37,921 nucleotides of DNA from Planctomycetota bacterium (GCA_022841245.1 JALHRW010000027.1:1-37921), one strand, 5' to 3'; numbered from the stretch's first letter, positions 7,152 to 16,569 are shown. Numbers and translations: made by a program. Notes: generated from the sequence alone by a model not told the origin.

Positions 7152-7543
7152 AACGCCTCCTCGTCATCATCCCGATCGCGCTCCTGCTCTCGGGCTGCTT
7201 CAGCCAGACGCGGTCGGAGACCCAGAAGACCGACCGCATCACCTTCCAGGCCCAGGTGCCGGTCCCTACCGCCGAGGGCGTGAAGGTCGTCCCGGTGACG
7301 GGCACCATCCGCCGGGTCGGCACCGAATCGGAGGAGACCCATGCCGGTCCCGACACGGAGGCGATCACGCAGGCGGTGGCGGCGGGGCTGGCAACCATCG
7401 CCCCGGTGGCGACCGGTGCGGCCTTTCCCTGGTCCAACGTCCTCAGCGGCGTCGGCGCGGCGTTCACCGCCGCGACCACCGGCTACCTCGCGCTCAAGAA
7501 GCGGGAGCAAATGAAGGTGCCGACCTCGAAGCGGGAGGCCTGA
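7148..7543 (+). CDS. Phage-encoded small lipoprotein
   Basis: 131 residues with a clear lipoprotein signal: MKRLL, a hydrophobic stretch VIIPIALLL, and lipobox LSGC with the acylated cysteine at position 17. The mature part is polar for about 70 residues. It then contains a second hydrophobic segment (about 88-118, IAPVATGAAFPW and VGAAFTAATTGYLAL) followed by a Lys-rich tail. A membrane-anchored lipoprotein in the tail cluster could be a spanin-like lysis factor or a superinfection-exclusion protein. No family is recognised. ATGA coupling links it to the chaperone gene. Confidence 0.6.
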   Translation: MKRLLVIIPIALLLSGCFSQTRSETQKTDRITFQAQVPVPTAEGVKVVPVTGTIRRVGTESEETHAGPDTEAITQAVAAGLATIAPVATGAAFPWSNVLSGVGAAFTAATTGYLALKKREQMKVPTSKREA

Positions 7544-7546
7544 CCC

Positions 7547-9475
7547 ATGGCCGGCGCCAGCGGCATCCGGGCGGGTCGCGCCTTCGTCGAACTGTTCGCC
7601 GATGATCGCGCCCTCGTGCGCGGGCTGCGCTCTGCCCAGCAGAAGCTCGCCGCCTTTGGCGCCGCCGTGCGTGGCCTCGGAACGCAGATGCTCGCCCTCG
7701 GGGCAGGTATCGTCGCCCCGCTGGCCCTGGCGGCGAAGTCCTTTGCTGACACCGGCAGCCAGTTGAACGATATGGCGGCACGCACCGGGGTTTCGGTCGA
7801 GGCGCTGGGGGAGTTGGGCTATGCCGCCCAGCAGTCCGGGGCATCCCTGGAGGACGTCGAGAAGGCCGTCCGGACGATGCAGCGGACCATCACGGCGGCG
7901 ACCAACGGCAGTGACCAGGCGGCGACCGCCCTCGATCGGATCGGCCTGTCCGCCGAGGCGCTCGCCGGCTTGAAGCCCGAGCAGCAGTTCGCCGCCATCG
8001 CAGCGGCGCTGGCCAGGATCGAGAACCCGACCGAACGGGCAGCAGCCGCCATGGGCGTGCTGGGCAAGTCCGGCACCACGCTCCTGCCGATGGTCGGCGA
8101 CCTCGCCGCCCTGCGCGCCGAGGCCCGGCGCTTGGGCGTCATCATGTCGGGCGGGCAGGCGAAGCTGGCCGACGACCTGGGCGACGCCTTCGACCGCGTG
8201 AAGGCCAGCCTGCAGGGCGTGGCCAACGCAGTCGGCACAGCCCTGGCGCCGGTGCTCCTGGACCTTGCCGCCAAGGTCACCGGCTTCCTGGTCGGCTTCC
8301 GCGAGTGGATCGCACAGAACCAGGGGCTGGTGGTGACCATCCTGACGGTGGGCGCGGCGGTGGCGGGCATCGGCGCCGGCCTCATCGCCCTCGGACTGGC
8401 GGTGTCCGGAGTGAGCGCCGGCATCGGCGCCCTGGCGTCGGCGGCATCGGTGGCAGGGACGGTCATCTCGGCGCTCGGCGCCGTCATCGGTGCCCTGTTC
8501 TCGCCCATTGGAGCGGTGATCGCTGGGGTGGCGGCGCTCGGCGCCGTGATCGTCACCCAGACCACCACTGGCCAGCAGGCGCTGGGGATGCTGTCGGGGG
8601 GCTTCCAGACCCTGCAGGCGGACGCAGTGGACGCCTGGGGCGGCATCGCCGATGCCCTCGCCGCCGGAGACATCGGCCTCGCGGCAAAGATCGTCTGGGC
8701 GACCCTCAAGCTGGAGTGGGAGCGCGGAACCAGCTTCCTCCTGAACTTCTGGGATGCGGCCGTCGCCGGTTTCGCCCAGATCTTCGCCTCGGCCTGGTAC
8801 GGCATCCAGACCGTGTTCTGGAACGTGGTCTATGCCCTGGCCGACGCCTGGGATTGGGTGGTGGGCGGGATCACCAAGGCCTGGAACACCGCAGTCGGCT
8901 GGATCGCCGGCAAGCTGGCGCAGTTGCTCGAACTGGTCGGCTTAGCTGACAAGGGTCTGGACCTCCGCATCCAGACGGAGACCGACCAGAAGAATGCCGG
9001 CGTCGACCAGCAGCGGCAACAGCGGACCCAGGCCCGGGACAAGGACCTGGCCAACCTCGCCGCCGAGCGCGATGCGGTGAAGGCCGGCATCAGCCAGGAC
9101 CTGGCCGACAAGGTCATGCAACGCGATGCCGGCGTGGAGCAGGCCCGTGCCGAACTCGACGCGGCGCTCGCCCAGGCCAAGCAGGAGCGCACGGCGGTGG
9201 AGCGGAAGGTGCAGGGGCCGGGGCAGCAGCCGGTGCAGGTGGATCTGCCGGATCTCGACGCGCTGCGGAACTCCCTCGACCAGATTCCGGCGACCGTCAG
9301 CGCCGAGACGCAGAAGCTCGATGTCACCGGCGCCTTCTCGGGCGCGGCCATCGGCCAGCTGGGCGTGGGCGACACCACCACCGAGCGCACCGCCAAGGCC
9401 ACGGAGGAGACCGCCAAAAACACCCAGCGCATCGCCCGCGCGCTCGAGGACGGCGACGGAGCCACGTTCGGATAA
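7547..9475 (+). CDS. Tail tape measure protein
   Basis: 642 residues. The N-terminal part has the phage tape measure pattern (SFADTGSQLNDMAARTGVSV, then EALGELGYAAQQSG). A central region of about residues 255-345 holds long hydrophobic Gly/Ala-rich helices, and the C-terminal third is coiled-coil rich in Gln, Arg, Glu and Ala, ending TAKATEETAKNTQRIARALE. The tape measure sets tail length; at roughly 0.15 nm per residue, the usual ruler rule, the tail would be near 95 nm, an inference from length only. It follows the chaperone genes in the standard order. Confidence 0.85.
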   Translation: MAGASGIRAGRAFVELFADDRALVRGLRSAQQKLAAFGAAVRGLGTQMLALGAGIVAPLALAAKSFADTGSQLNDMAARTGVSVEALGELGYAAQQSGASLEDVEKAVRTMQRTITAATNGSDQAATALDRIGLSAEALAGLKPEQQFAAIAAALARIENPTERAAAAMGVLGKSGTTLLPMVGDLAALRAEARRLGVIMSGGQAKLADDLGDAFDRVKASLQGVANAVGTALAPVLLDLAAKVTGFLVGFREWIAQNQGLVVTILTVGAAVAGIGAGLIALGLAVSGVSAGIGALASAASVAGTVISALGAVIGALFSPIGAVIAGVAALGAVIVTQTTTGQQALGMLSGGFQTLQADAVDAWGGIADALAAGDIGLAAKIVWATLKLEWERGTSFLLNFWDAAVAGFAQIFASAWYGIQTVFWNVVYALADAWDWVVGGITKAWNTAVGWIAGKLAQLLELVGLADKGLDLRIQTETDQKNAGVDQQRQQRTQARDKDLANLAAERDAVKAGISQDLADKVMQRDAGVEQARAELDAALAQAKQERTAVERKVQGPGQQPVQVDLPDLDALRNSLDQIPATVSAETQKLDVTGAFSGAAIGQLGVGDTTTERTAKATEETAKNTQRIARALEDGDGATFG

Positions 9476-9478
9476 GCC

Positions 9479-10288
9479 ATGGCCGCCACGCTCCACGAAC
9501 TCTTCGCCGGACGGACCGAGACCCTGGGCGCCAAGCCCAAGGCCGAGATCGCCTACGTCGTCCTCGGGGCCGCCGACGAGACCGAGGTCCGCACGGTCGC
9601 TCTGGCTGGCATCCCGGTCGCCTACCAGGGCCTCAACCGCAGCACGATAACGCTGGACGAGCGCCTCAACGCCACGACCTGGAAGGTGGTGGCGGCCTTC
9701 GAGGCGCCTGAGCCGCAGCAGCAGGATAACCCGGAGTCGACCTTCGCCTTCGATACCGGCGGCGGCACCCAGCACGTCACGCAGTCGATCCAGACGGTCG
9801 GCCGCTACGGGCCGGCGGCCTCCACCGCCCTGGGCGGGGCCATCGGCTACGACGGGCAGAACGTCGCCGGCGTGGACATCACCATCCCGGTCTACCAGTT
9901 CAGCGAGACGCACTACATCGCGCCGGGCTACGTCACCCAAGGCTACAAGCTCGCGCTCATGGGCCTGACGGGCGCCGTGAACAGCACCTCATTCCGCGGC
10001 TTCCAGGCCGGCGAGGTGCTGTTCATGGGCGCCAGCGGCACCCGCCGCGGCACCGATCCGGATGATCGCTGGGAGATCACCTACAAGTTCGCTGCCTCGC
10101 CGAACCAGAACGGCCTCACGGTCGGCTCGATCAGCGGCATCCAGAAGCGCGGCTGGGACTACCTGTGGGTCCAGTACGGGGATGACGTCGATCCTACCGC
10201 CAAAGTGCTCATCAAGAAGCCGATCGCGGCCTACGTCGAGCAGGTCTACCCGTTCGCATCCTTCGCCGGTCTGGGGATCGGTTCGTGA
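9479..10288 (+). CDS. Distal tail/baseplate-type protein
   Basis: 269 residues immediately after the tape measure, where the distal tail protein is normally encoded. Notable segments are FDTGGGTQHVTQSIQTVGRY, GVDITIPVYQFSETHYI, GEVLFMGASGTRRG, WEITYKFAASPNQNGLTVG and KRGWDYLWVQYGDD. I recognise this as a recurrent tail-module protein in related prophages, but I know no experimental role. It overlaps the next gene by 4 bases (GTGA). Confidence 0.6.
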   Translation: MAATLHELFAGRTETLGAKPKAEIAYVVLGAADETEVRTVALAGIPVAYQGLNRSTITLDERLNATTWKVVAAFEAPEPQQQDNPESTFAFDTGGGTQHVTQSIQTVGRYGPAASTALGGAIGYDGQNVAGVDITIPVYQFSETHYIAPGYVTQGYKLALMGLTGAVNSTSFRGFQAGEVLFMGASGTRRGTDPDDRWEITYKFAASPNQNGLTVGSISGIQKRGWDYLWVQYGDDVDPTAKVLIKKPIAAYVEQVYPFASFAGLGIGS

Positions 10289-12588
10289 CGCTGGCCAAGG
10301 TCAGTGCCGGCCAGCCGCTCCGGATCCCAGCGGAGACCTTCAATGCCTTCGTCGATGCGGCGGCAGCCTTCCAGGCCAGCCGCACCTCGCGGCAGGCCGA
10401 GGGTGGGGCGATCATTCCGACCGCCGGCATCGTCACCGTGCGCAACGACTCGGGCACCGACCAGGATCGCTTCGCCATCCTGGGCATCAGCACGCCGCTG
10501 ATCCTGCCGACCGAGAACGCCGCTGCCTTCCAGGAGCGAGTCGCGGTGGCCCTGGTCGCCCCGGACGAGGACGCCCATGCCGACCGCATCTGCATCCTGC
10601 AGGAGCCCATCGCCGCCGGGGCGCTGGGGCGGGGCCTCATCCTGGGGGTGACGCCGGTCCGTCTCGATGTGCAGGCCGAGGATGACCGCGTGGCGGCGGT
10701 GGTCACCGGCGAGACTGGCAGCCTGAAGACCGGCAGCACCGGCGCCGCCCGCATCCTCTGGAAGGAGGCCGGCACCGGCGAGGTCTGGGGCATCGTCCAG
10801 ATCCCGTCCGGCGGGGCCGGCGGCGGCTCGCCCAACCTGGTGCTGGAGGTCACCTCGGCGAACCATCCCTGGATGGTGGGCGACGTCCTGCGCTGGAACG
10901 GATCATCCTGGATCCTGGCCGATGCCGCGGTGGTGGGCGACACCGACACCCTGGCCGTGGTCGGCCGCATCCCGGACGCCAACACGGCCCTACTGGTCCT
11001 GTGGGGCGTTTTCTGCCTGGAGGGCCTTACCGACCACTCGGACTACTGGCTCGATCCCGGCGTGCCGGGGATGCTCACGCTCACCAAGCCCACCGAGAGC
11101 CCGCGCCTGGTGCTGCACCACGCCGAGGCTGGCCTCTGCGTCCTGCGCGCGGGGGCGGCCGGCGGCGGCGGCTCGGCCTCGCGCTTCGCCGACCTGACCG
11201 ACGTGGATGTGGCGACCACCCCGCCGACCGATGAGCAGGCTGCCCTCTGGGATGCCACCGCCGAGCGCTGGAAGCCCCACGACGTGGTGGTGGCCGACCC
11301 GGTTCCCGCCCACCAGGTGCTCGCCGGGCCGACCTCCGGTGCGGACGCCAAGCCGGACTTCCGCGATCTCGCAGCCGCGGACCTGGCCGAGCAGGCAGGC
11401 ACCAGCATCGTGGCGAATGCCACCGGCGGCAGCGCCCGGCCGACCGCGTTCGCCGCCGACACGGATGGCACCGTGCTCCTGCGCCTGGGTGGGGTCCTCC
11501 GCTGGGCGCAGATCCCCACCGCGGCGATCGAAGACCACGCCGTCACCTCGGACAAGCTGGCCGATGGCTCGGTGTCCGAGCCGAAGCTGCAGCGCGATGC
11601 GGTGTCCACCCTGACCATCCGCGACGGGGCGGTCACCGATGCCAAGATCGCATCCGTCGCCTGGGGCAAGGTCACCGGCAAGCCCAGTACCTACCCGCCG
11701 TCCTACCACGAGCACCCGCTCGATGGCGACCTCAGCGGCTGGACCAATGCCGCTCAGATCAAGCCCGGCGTGGTCGGCACCCTCGAATTGGAAGACGGCT
11801 CGGTGGTGACCATCAAGATCGCGGACGGCGCCGTCACCGACCAGAAGGTCGCCTCGCTCAACTGGAGCAAGCTGTTCAACAAGCCGCTGAAGTATCCGCC
11901 CGAGGACCACATCCACGACCTCTATGGCGACATCATCGGCACGACCGATGCCTCGTGGATCGCCGACAACGCCGTGGTGACCCAGACCATCGCGGACGGC
12001 GCGGTGACGAACGCGAAACTCCAGAAGGACTTTCTGCGCATCGGCACCACCGACTGGCACCTGGGCGAGACCGTCACCGGGATCATGACCAACCCAATGA
12101 CCGGGGTGGGCGACCTCATCACTGGTGGCACGGCCGGGGCGCCGACCCGCATCCCGGCGAACCAGGGCGGGACGCTGCAGATCCTGACCTCGAAGAACAA
12201 CATCACCTCGCTGGTCCCGCACACGATGGACCAGATGGAGGATGTGACCATCGCCACGCCGGCGGATGGCCAGGTGCTGACCTTCGAGGCGGCCTCCAAC
12301 CAGTGGAAGAACAAGGCGCCGGCCAACGCCGGCCATGGCCAGCACCCGGCGATGGTCGGCAAGATCACCAGCAAGTCCTCGGGCAACGTCTACAACATCA
12401 CGATCTATCCCGAGTATCCGAGCCTGGCGGTGGCCTGGGTGACCAGCGCCACCCAACTGCAGGGCGACACGACGAAGACCATCCCGGCGAACACCTGGAC
12501 CCTCGCCTGCGGGGTGCTCAAGAGCGGCCAGGTCGGCACCAACGTCGCGCATTACGACTTCTTCATCCAGGTCCCGGTGTGGATGTAA
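10285..12588 (+). CDS. Large tail fibre/central tail protein
   Basis: 767 residues from GTG 10285. The N-terminal 200 residues form a distinct domain starting TLAKVSAGQPLRIPAETFNA. A glycine-rich hinge follows near residue 290 (AGAAGGGGSASRF), then fibre-type repeats. Two imperfect copies of a module of about 65 residues (about 11614-11808 and 11809-11997) share DGAVTD, a W-x-K segment, KP-x-x-YPP and an H-x-H pair. A third DGAVT motif follows at about 11995. Such repeats form trimeric beta-helical shafts in phage fibres. The C-terminal 130 residues would be the tip or receptor-binding part. Confidence 0.7.
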   Translation: MTLAKVSAGQPLRIPAETFNAFVDAAAAFQASRTSRQAEGGAIIPTAGIVTVRNDSGTDQDRFAILGISTPLILPTENAAAFQERVAVALVAPDEDAHADRICILQEPIAAGALGRGLILGVTPVRLDVQAEDDRVAAVVTGETGSLKTGSTGAARILWKEAGTGEVWGIVQIPSGGAGGGSPNLVLEVTSANHPWMVGDVLRWNGSSWILADAAVVGDTDTLAVVGRIPDANTALLVLWGVFCLEGLTDHSDYWLDPGVPGMLTLTKPTESPRLVLHHAEAGLCVLRAGAAGGGGSASRFADLTDVDVATTPPTDEQAALWDATAERWKPHDVVVADPVPAHQVLAGPTSGADAKPDFRDLAAADLAEQAGTSIVANATGGSARPTAFAADTDGTVLLRLGGVLRWAQIPTAAIEDHAVTSDKLADGSVSEPKLQRDAVSTLTIRDGAVTDAKIASVAWGKVTGKPSTYPPSYHEHPLDGDLSGWTNAAQIKPGVVGTLELEDGSVVTIKIADGAVTDQKVASLNWSKLFNKPLKYPPEDHIHDLYGDIIGTTDASWIADNAVVTQTIADGAVTNAKLQKDFLRIGTTDWHLGETVTGIMTNPMTGVGDLITGGTAGAPTRIPANQGGTLQILTSKNNITSLVPHTMDQMEDVTIATPADGQVLTFEAASNQWKNKAPANAGHGQHPAMVGKITSKSSGNVYNITIYPEYPSLAVAWVTSATQLQGDTTKTIPANTWTLACGVLKSGQVGTNVAHYDFFIQVPVWM

Positions 12589-12591
12589 GCC

Positions 12592-13881
12592 ATGGTTGAT
12601 GCCGTCCCGCAATACCTCGATCCCGCCCTGGCAGCGACCCCGCCGCGACCGCCGGGCTTCCGTGCTGGGGACTATCCCCAGCAGGCGAATACCGCCGGCC
12701 TCGTCTACTGGACGCTGGGTGTCTCCACCCGCGCCATCCGCCAGCCCTTCGGCGATGCGGTCGGGGCGCCGCTCCACTACGAGTACGACCTCTGCCCGTA
12801 TGCCCTGGTGGCGGTGGACTGCCGCGGCGATCCCGAGCATGTCGACGATCGCAGCGTCGTGCAGATCGCACAGAACAACCCGCCGCAGGCCGGGCTGGTC
12901 TTCCCGACCTGGTTCTGGTTCGATTGGGTGCGCAGCACCGCCTCGGCCTCGGCCTACTACAACAAGAGCCTCGCCACCAAGGCGCCGTCTGCGTACTGCG
13001 GCCAGCAGGTACGGGCTGGCACCGAGCGGCCGGCGCTGGGGGTCACCGGGCTGTCGTCCAATGGCGGCACCTACCACACCAGCCTGGCTGACGTGGTGCT
13101 GGCGGCACCGGGAAGTGCGACCAAGAGCACCCTCGACTGTCCCCTCATCGCGGAGGATGGCAGCGCGGCGGCGCCGCAGCCGCTCCGAGTGCCCTGCTGG
13201 GTCGGGCGTTGGGGGTTCAAAGGGGCGACCGGGCAGGTGCTCACCGGCGGCACCTCGACGCAGAACCTCGGCTTCATCCTCAAGCTGAAGCCGCTGACCC
13301 TGGCCTTCACCGAGAACGCGGCGGCCCTGAAGATCGAGTTCACCGCCCAGACCGCCGAGTACGGCTGCGAGGTCTTCGGCGCCTGCGCCTACACCATGGC
13401 CTTCGTCCAGAACTCGGCGACCTACTCGGACATGGACTTCAATCAGCCGGGGCCGCCTTATCCCTGCAAGACCTACGGCGACCGCTGCTGGAAGAACATC
13501 GATCTGTGCGCCTACACCCAGATCTTCCTCACTCCGATGGGCGACGTCTGGCAGGCCATCGTTGAGATCCACCAGTTGCGCGCCGAGCGCCAGGCGAGCG
13601 GCGGTCGCTACGTCCTCTACTCCAACTTCTCGCCCGGCTTCTACCACCAGAAGGGCAATCTCTCCCTGACCAAGCTGGCCGACGATGTCTCGGCAACCAC
13701 GGTCGGCATCGGCACCACCACGACCGTGACGAAGAACCTGTTCGGCGGTGAGGCCAGCCTGACGGTGGAGATCGCCGTCTCCGCGACCGGCAAGGTGACC
13801 AAGTGCGAGGCCCGCATCACCCGGAATGCCAGCGTGACCAACCTCGGTCCCGGCTGGCACGACAAGTTCGTAAAGCTCTGA
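12592..13881 (+). CDS. Phage tail-region protein of unknown function
   Basis: 429 residues starting 3 bases after the fibre gene. The composition is aromatic and cysteine-containing (PYALVAVDCRGD, QAEYGCEVFGAC-type segments, CKTYGDRCWKNIDLCAYTQIF), suggesting disulphides or a beta-rich secreted or virion-exposed fold. The C-terminal region (FGGEASLTVEIAVSATGKV, then CEARITRNASV) resembles the C-terminus of the next gene (YGTDITFTVSPQGRVTNVAAAG), so the two may share an ancestral module. No family is recognised; a minor virion or fibre-associated role is inferred from place. Confidence 0.45.
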   Translation: MVDAVPQYLDPALAATPPRPPGFRAGDYPQQANTAGLVYWTLGVSTRAIRQPFGDAVGAPLHYEYDLCPYALVAVDCRGDPEHVDDRSVVQIAQNNPPQAGLVFPTWFWFDWVRSTASASAYYNKSLATKAPSAYCGQQVRAGTERPALGVTGLSSNGGTYHTSLADVVLAAPGSATKSTLDCPLIAEDGSAAAPQPLRVPCWVGRWGFKGATGQVLTGGTSTQNLGFILKLKPLTLAFTENAAALKIEFTAQTAEYGCEVFGACAYTMAFVQNSATYSDMDFNQPGPPYPCKTYGDRCWKNIDLCAYTQIFLTPMGDVWQAIVEIHQLRAERQASGGRYVLYSNFSPGFYHQKGNLSLTKLADDVSATTVGIGTTTTVTKNLFGGEASLTVEIAVSATGKVTKCEARITRNASVTNLGPGWHDKFVKL

Positions 13882-13885
13882 CCCC

Positions 13886-14998
13886 ATGGCCCTCGTCACC
13901 GGACAGATGGTGCGCGTGCGCGTGGCGGTGGTGCTGGACAGCACCGACCTCTCGGTTGGCCAGGTCTACGACGAGGAGGCCGCGACCTGGACGGACCTCG
14001 TCTGGGTGGATCTGGCCAGTTCGACGGTCATGCCCATGGAGTTCGGCAATGTCGAGTTCTGGTGCGAGGTCTACTCGCTCGCCCTCACCCGGGTCACGAT
14101 CGCGCGCCCGGCCGTGCGCCTGCGCGCCTGGCGCTCGGGCGGGGCGAAGCCCGACCAGTTCGAGATCCTGACCAGCGGCAACGCCAACAGCAACGTCGCC
14201 AAGGTCCAGTCCGGTGGCGCCGACCTCAGCACCGACCTGCCGGGCCTCGGCCCGACGCTCAACAAGGTCCGCATCAAGGGCATGCGTGACCAGCGGGTGG
14301 GATGGACCGGGCGGGTGCCGGGAGCCATCTGCTGGGACCGGACCTACCTCGCCATCCGCAAGCGCATCAAATACGAGGCGGCGTCCTCCTACGAGATGGA
14401 GTACCTGTCCGGCGTCTCGGGCTTCGCCGGCGACCTGGGCGGTTTCAACTCCTGGCTCGGCACCAACCAGCCCGAGTACGGCTCGCCGATCACGGTCGGG
14501 GCGACGGTCGAGTTCCTGCGCACCTCGCTGTCGTCCACCTGGAACTACCGCTACAAGTACGTCGCCGTCTTCACCCTGCACGCCTACCTGGCCTATGACG
14601 GCTCGGTCTGGTCGTGGAACACGCGGGGGGCGAAGATCGCCCAGACCGTCAATGAGGTGAACTCCACCGTCTGCGGCGGCGCGTCCCTCAGCCTCTTCTA
14701 TGGCGACGCCTACCTGCCCAGCGCAGCGAACGTCGCCTACTCGCTGGCCAGCACCCACAGCTACGGCACCACTTCGGGCAGCTTCACCACCCCGGCGTCC
14801 GGCGGCGGCACGGTCACGGCCAGCCCCCGTGGCGGCATCTACTCGGGTGGGCCGACCTACGGAACTGACATCACCTTCACTGTCAGTCCGCAGGGCCGCG
14901 TCACCAACGTCGCCGCCGCCGGTTTCAGCAGCGACGGCACCGTCGAGTCGGTGTTCGCCTGGGGTGCCTGCAAGGCGGAAGGAGGCTACCTCGCATGA
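13886..14998 (+). CDS. Phage tail-region protein of unknown function
   Basis: 370 residues. The first 140 residues are beta-rich (MALVTGQMVRVRVAVVLDST, then LVWVDLASSTVMPMEFGNV). The middle is rich in Tyr and Ser (WNYRYKYVAVFTLHAYLAYD), and a glycine/serine-rich stretch precedes the terminal beta segment (ITFTVSPQGRVTNVAAAGF). That terminal segment parallels the C-terminus of the previous gene. It overlaps the next ATG by four bases (ATGA). No family is recognised; probably virion-associated. Confidence 0.45.
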   Translation: MALVTGQMVRVRVAVVLDSTDLSVGQVYDEEAATWTDLVWVDLASSTVMPMEFGNVEFWCEVYSLALTRVTIARPAVRLRAWRSGGAKPDQFEILTSGNANSNVAKVQSGGADLSTDLPGLGPTLNKVRIKGMRDQRVGWTGRVPGAICWDRTYLAIRKRIKYEAASSYEMEYLSGVSGFAGDLGGFNSWLGTNQPEYGSPITVGATVEFLRTSLSSTWNYRYKYVAVFTLHAYLAYDGSVWSWNTRGAKIAQTVNEVNSTVCGGASLSLFYGDAYLPSAANVAYSLASTHSYGTTSGSFTTPASGGGTVTASPRGGIYSGGPTYGTDITFTVSPQGRVTNVAAAGFSSDGTVESVFAWGACKAEGGYLA

Positions 14999-16107
14999 AG
15001 GTGTTCCTGCCCTGGTTTGGCCACTTCGGCGACCTCATCCGCGATGTGCTGCCGTGGATCTGGGCGCAGCACCAGCCCGGCGACATCGTAGGCGGCAATC
15101 CGCTGCACGGGCCGCTCTACCCGGCACCGCCGGATCCTCGCCTGTGGGCGCCGGTCCAGGCACACTACCCGGCCGGTTACGACTACCGCATCCGGCCCGA
15201 TGCCCTGGAGGAGCGGCTCCGTGCCGTCGCCCAGGACTTGTGGCCGCGCGCCGACCTCGTTGCCTGGGCGCCGGACGGCGAACGCTACCCAAAGCCGCCT
15301 ATCCGGTTGCCAGAGCCATATCCAGTGGACGTGGTCCTGGCCCCGCGGTCCAAGCCCTACGAGGACGCCAAGAACGGCTGGCCGTGGGCCGACCTGGCCC
15401 GTTCCTGCCGTGAACGCGGCTGGATCGTCGGCCTGGCCGGCTCCTGGGCCGAATCCGCCGAGATCCCGGCAGACGTGGCGGCGTGGGACCTCGATCAGGC
15501 CGGTGACGCCATGACCGGTACGCTGCGCCTCCTGTGCGGGGCGCGGTTGGTGGTCAGCCTGGACTCCGGGATTGGCCATCTCGCCAGCCTGGTGGATGCG
15601 CCACAGGTGGTGGTCTACCCCCAGCGCGGCGACGAACGCCGGTCGGTGGTTCTGCGCGACGGCCACCCGGTCGCCATGCGTTTCGCCGACATGCACCGCT
15701 GGAACCAGCGCCTGTGCCTGCCGGCCTGGGGTGGCCCCGACGAGGTGCTCGCCGCCATTGATGAGGCCATGCGCGCCCGCGTACTGCCCGGACCTATCGA
15801 CGCCTGGAAGGGTCGTCACCTCGCGGATGTCCCCGGCTGGACGGCACCCGAGATCATCGTCATCCGGGAGACCGACAGCTCGTTGGTCATGCGTCCGAAC
15901 GGCAACGATATCATCGAGACGGTGTCGCTCACTGATCTGCCGCCTGCACCGTCCCCGGAGGAGGCCGAGCGCCGGGCGGACCTCTGTCGCACCTGCCAAC
16001 ACTACCGGGCCGGCAACGACCAATGTGCCATGTGCGGCTGCGCCTTCGTCGTCGCCGAACGCACCCGCTCCCGTGTAGCCCGCTGCCCGGAGGGCCGCTG
16101 GATATGA
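14995..16107 (+). CDS. GT9-like glycosyltransferase with C-terminal cysteine ribbon
   Basis: 370 residues. The N-terminus MKVFLPWFGHFGDLIRDVLP and the later VVLAPRSKPYEDAKNGWPWA, GWIVGLAGSWAE and LLCGARLVVSLDSGIGHLA (residues about 175-200) match the GT-B fold of family 9 heptosyltransferase-type enzymes, whose D-SG-x-H motif lies in the nucleotide-sugar site. A linker follows, and the C-terminus carries C331-x2-C334, C344-x2-C347-G-C349 and a final CPEGRW, a small zinc-ribbon-like module often seen at the ends of phage tail-region proteins. The sugar and acceptor are unknown: virion fibre or host envelope glycan are both possible. Coupled by ATGA to both neighbours. Confidence 0.65.
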   Translation: MKVFLPWFGHFGDLIRDVLPWIWAQHQPGDIVGGNPLHGPLYPAPPDPRLWAPVQAHYPAGYDYRIRPDALEERLRAVAQDLWPRADLVAWAPDGERYPKPPIRLPEPYPVDVVLAPRSKPYEDAKNGWPWADLARSCRERGWIVGLAGSWAESAEIPADVAAWDLDQAGDAMTGTLRLLCGARLVVSLDSGIGHLASLVDAPQVVVYPQRGDERRSVVLRDGHPVAMRFADMHRWNQRLCLPAWGGPDEVLAAIDEAMRARVLPGPIDAWKGRHLADVPGWTAPEIIVIRETDSSLVMRPNGNDIIETVSLTDLPPAPSPEEAERRADLCRTCQHYRAGNDQCAMCGCAFVVAERTRSRVARCPEGRWI

Positions 16108-16505
16108 AATGCCTGGAGCCGACTCGTCCTCCAGTGCTCGCCGCCACGGTCGTCCCTGATCTGGCCGCGAGTGCCTGCGCGCCCTGCCCGGCTGATGAGC
16201 GCCCGCCGAAGCCCTGCGGCCAGGTCACCGCCAGCGGCGGCCAGGGCGTTACGCGCACGCGCCACGCCCTCGGCCTGACGCCTGGCCTCGTCCGCATCAC
16301 CTACGACATGTACTCGATCCCCGACCGTCTGGACTGCTTCTACAAAGGCGTACTGGTGGCATCGACTGGCGGATTGGTGTCGGGAACCGGCACGCTGCAG
16401 TGGACCTATACCCCCGCACCGGGCGATCCGTCATGGTGCATGGTCGTCATGAGCGCCCCGAACAGCGGGACGGCGTGGGTTTACACCATCAACTGCCCCA
16501 TGTGA
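16104..16505 (+). CDS. Small beta-sandwich protein at the end of the phage tail cluster
   Basis: 133 residues from ATG 16104, which overlaps the glycosyltransferase stop (ATGA); upstream in-frame codons belong to the other gene. The N-terminal half is Pro/Cys-rich (SACAPCPADERPPKPCG). The C-terminal 70 residues form a beta domain with VRITYDMYSIPDRLDCFYKG, SGTGTLQWTY and a terminal SGTAWVYTINCP. That pattern is recurrent in secreted or virion-exposed proteins and phage appendages. No enzyme motif is seen. It is the last + strand gene before the divergent mobile cassette. Confidence 0.55.
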   Translation: MKCLEPTRPPVLAATVVPDLAASACAPCPADERPPKPCGQVTASGGQGVTRTRHALGLTPGLVRITYDMYSIPDRLDCFYKGVLVASTGGLVSGTGTLQWTYTPAPGDPSWCMVVMSAPNSGTAWVYTINCPM

Positions 16506-16524
16506 ATATCATCCGGCGCATGCC

Positions 16525-16569
16525 GACCGGATTGGCCGCCCGGTCATGGACGAGGGCGTCCAAGCCCTC
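16525..16569. terminator. Tandem hairpins between convergent genes
   Basis: Two short hairpins lie in the 127-bp gap between the convergent phage and ParB-like genes: GACCGG (16525-16530) with CCGGTC (16540-16545), and GAGGGC (16552-16557) with GCCCTC (16564-16569) around a 6-base loop. Neither has a T-run, so they are weak candidates for a bidirectional transcription end. Confidence 0.3.

Noticed and set aside
10990-13944. Long minus-strand open frame (over 980 codons)
   Set aside because: Antisense shadow of the fibre gene and its neighbour; no domain pattern, and it crosses two + strand gene boundaries without any signal.
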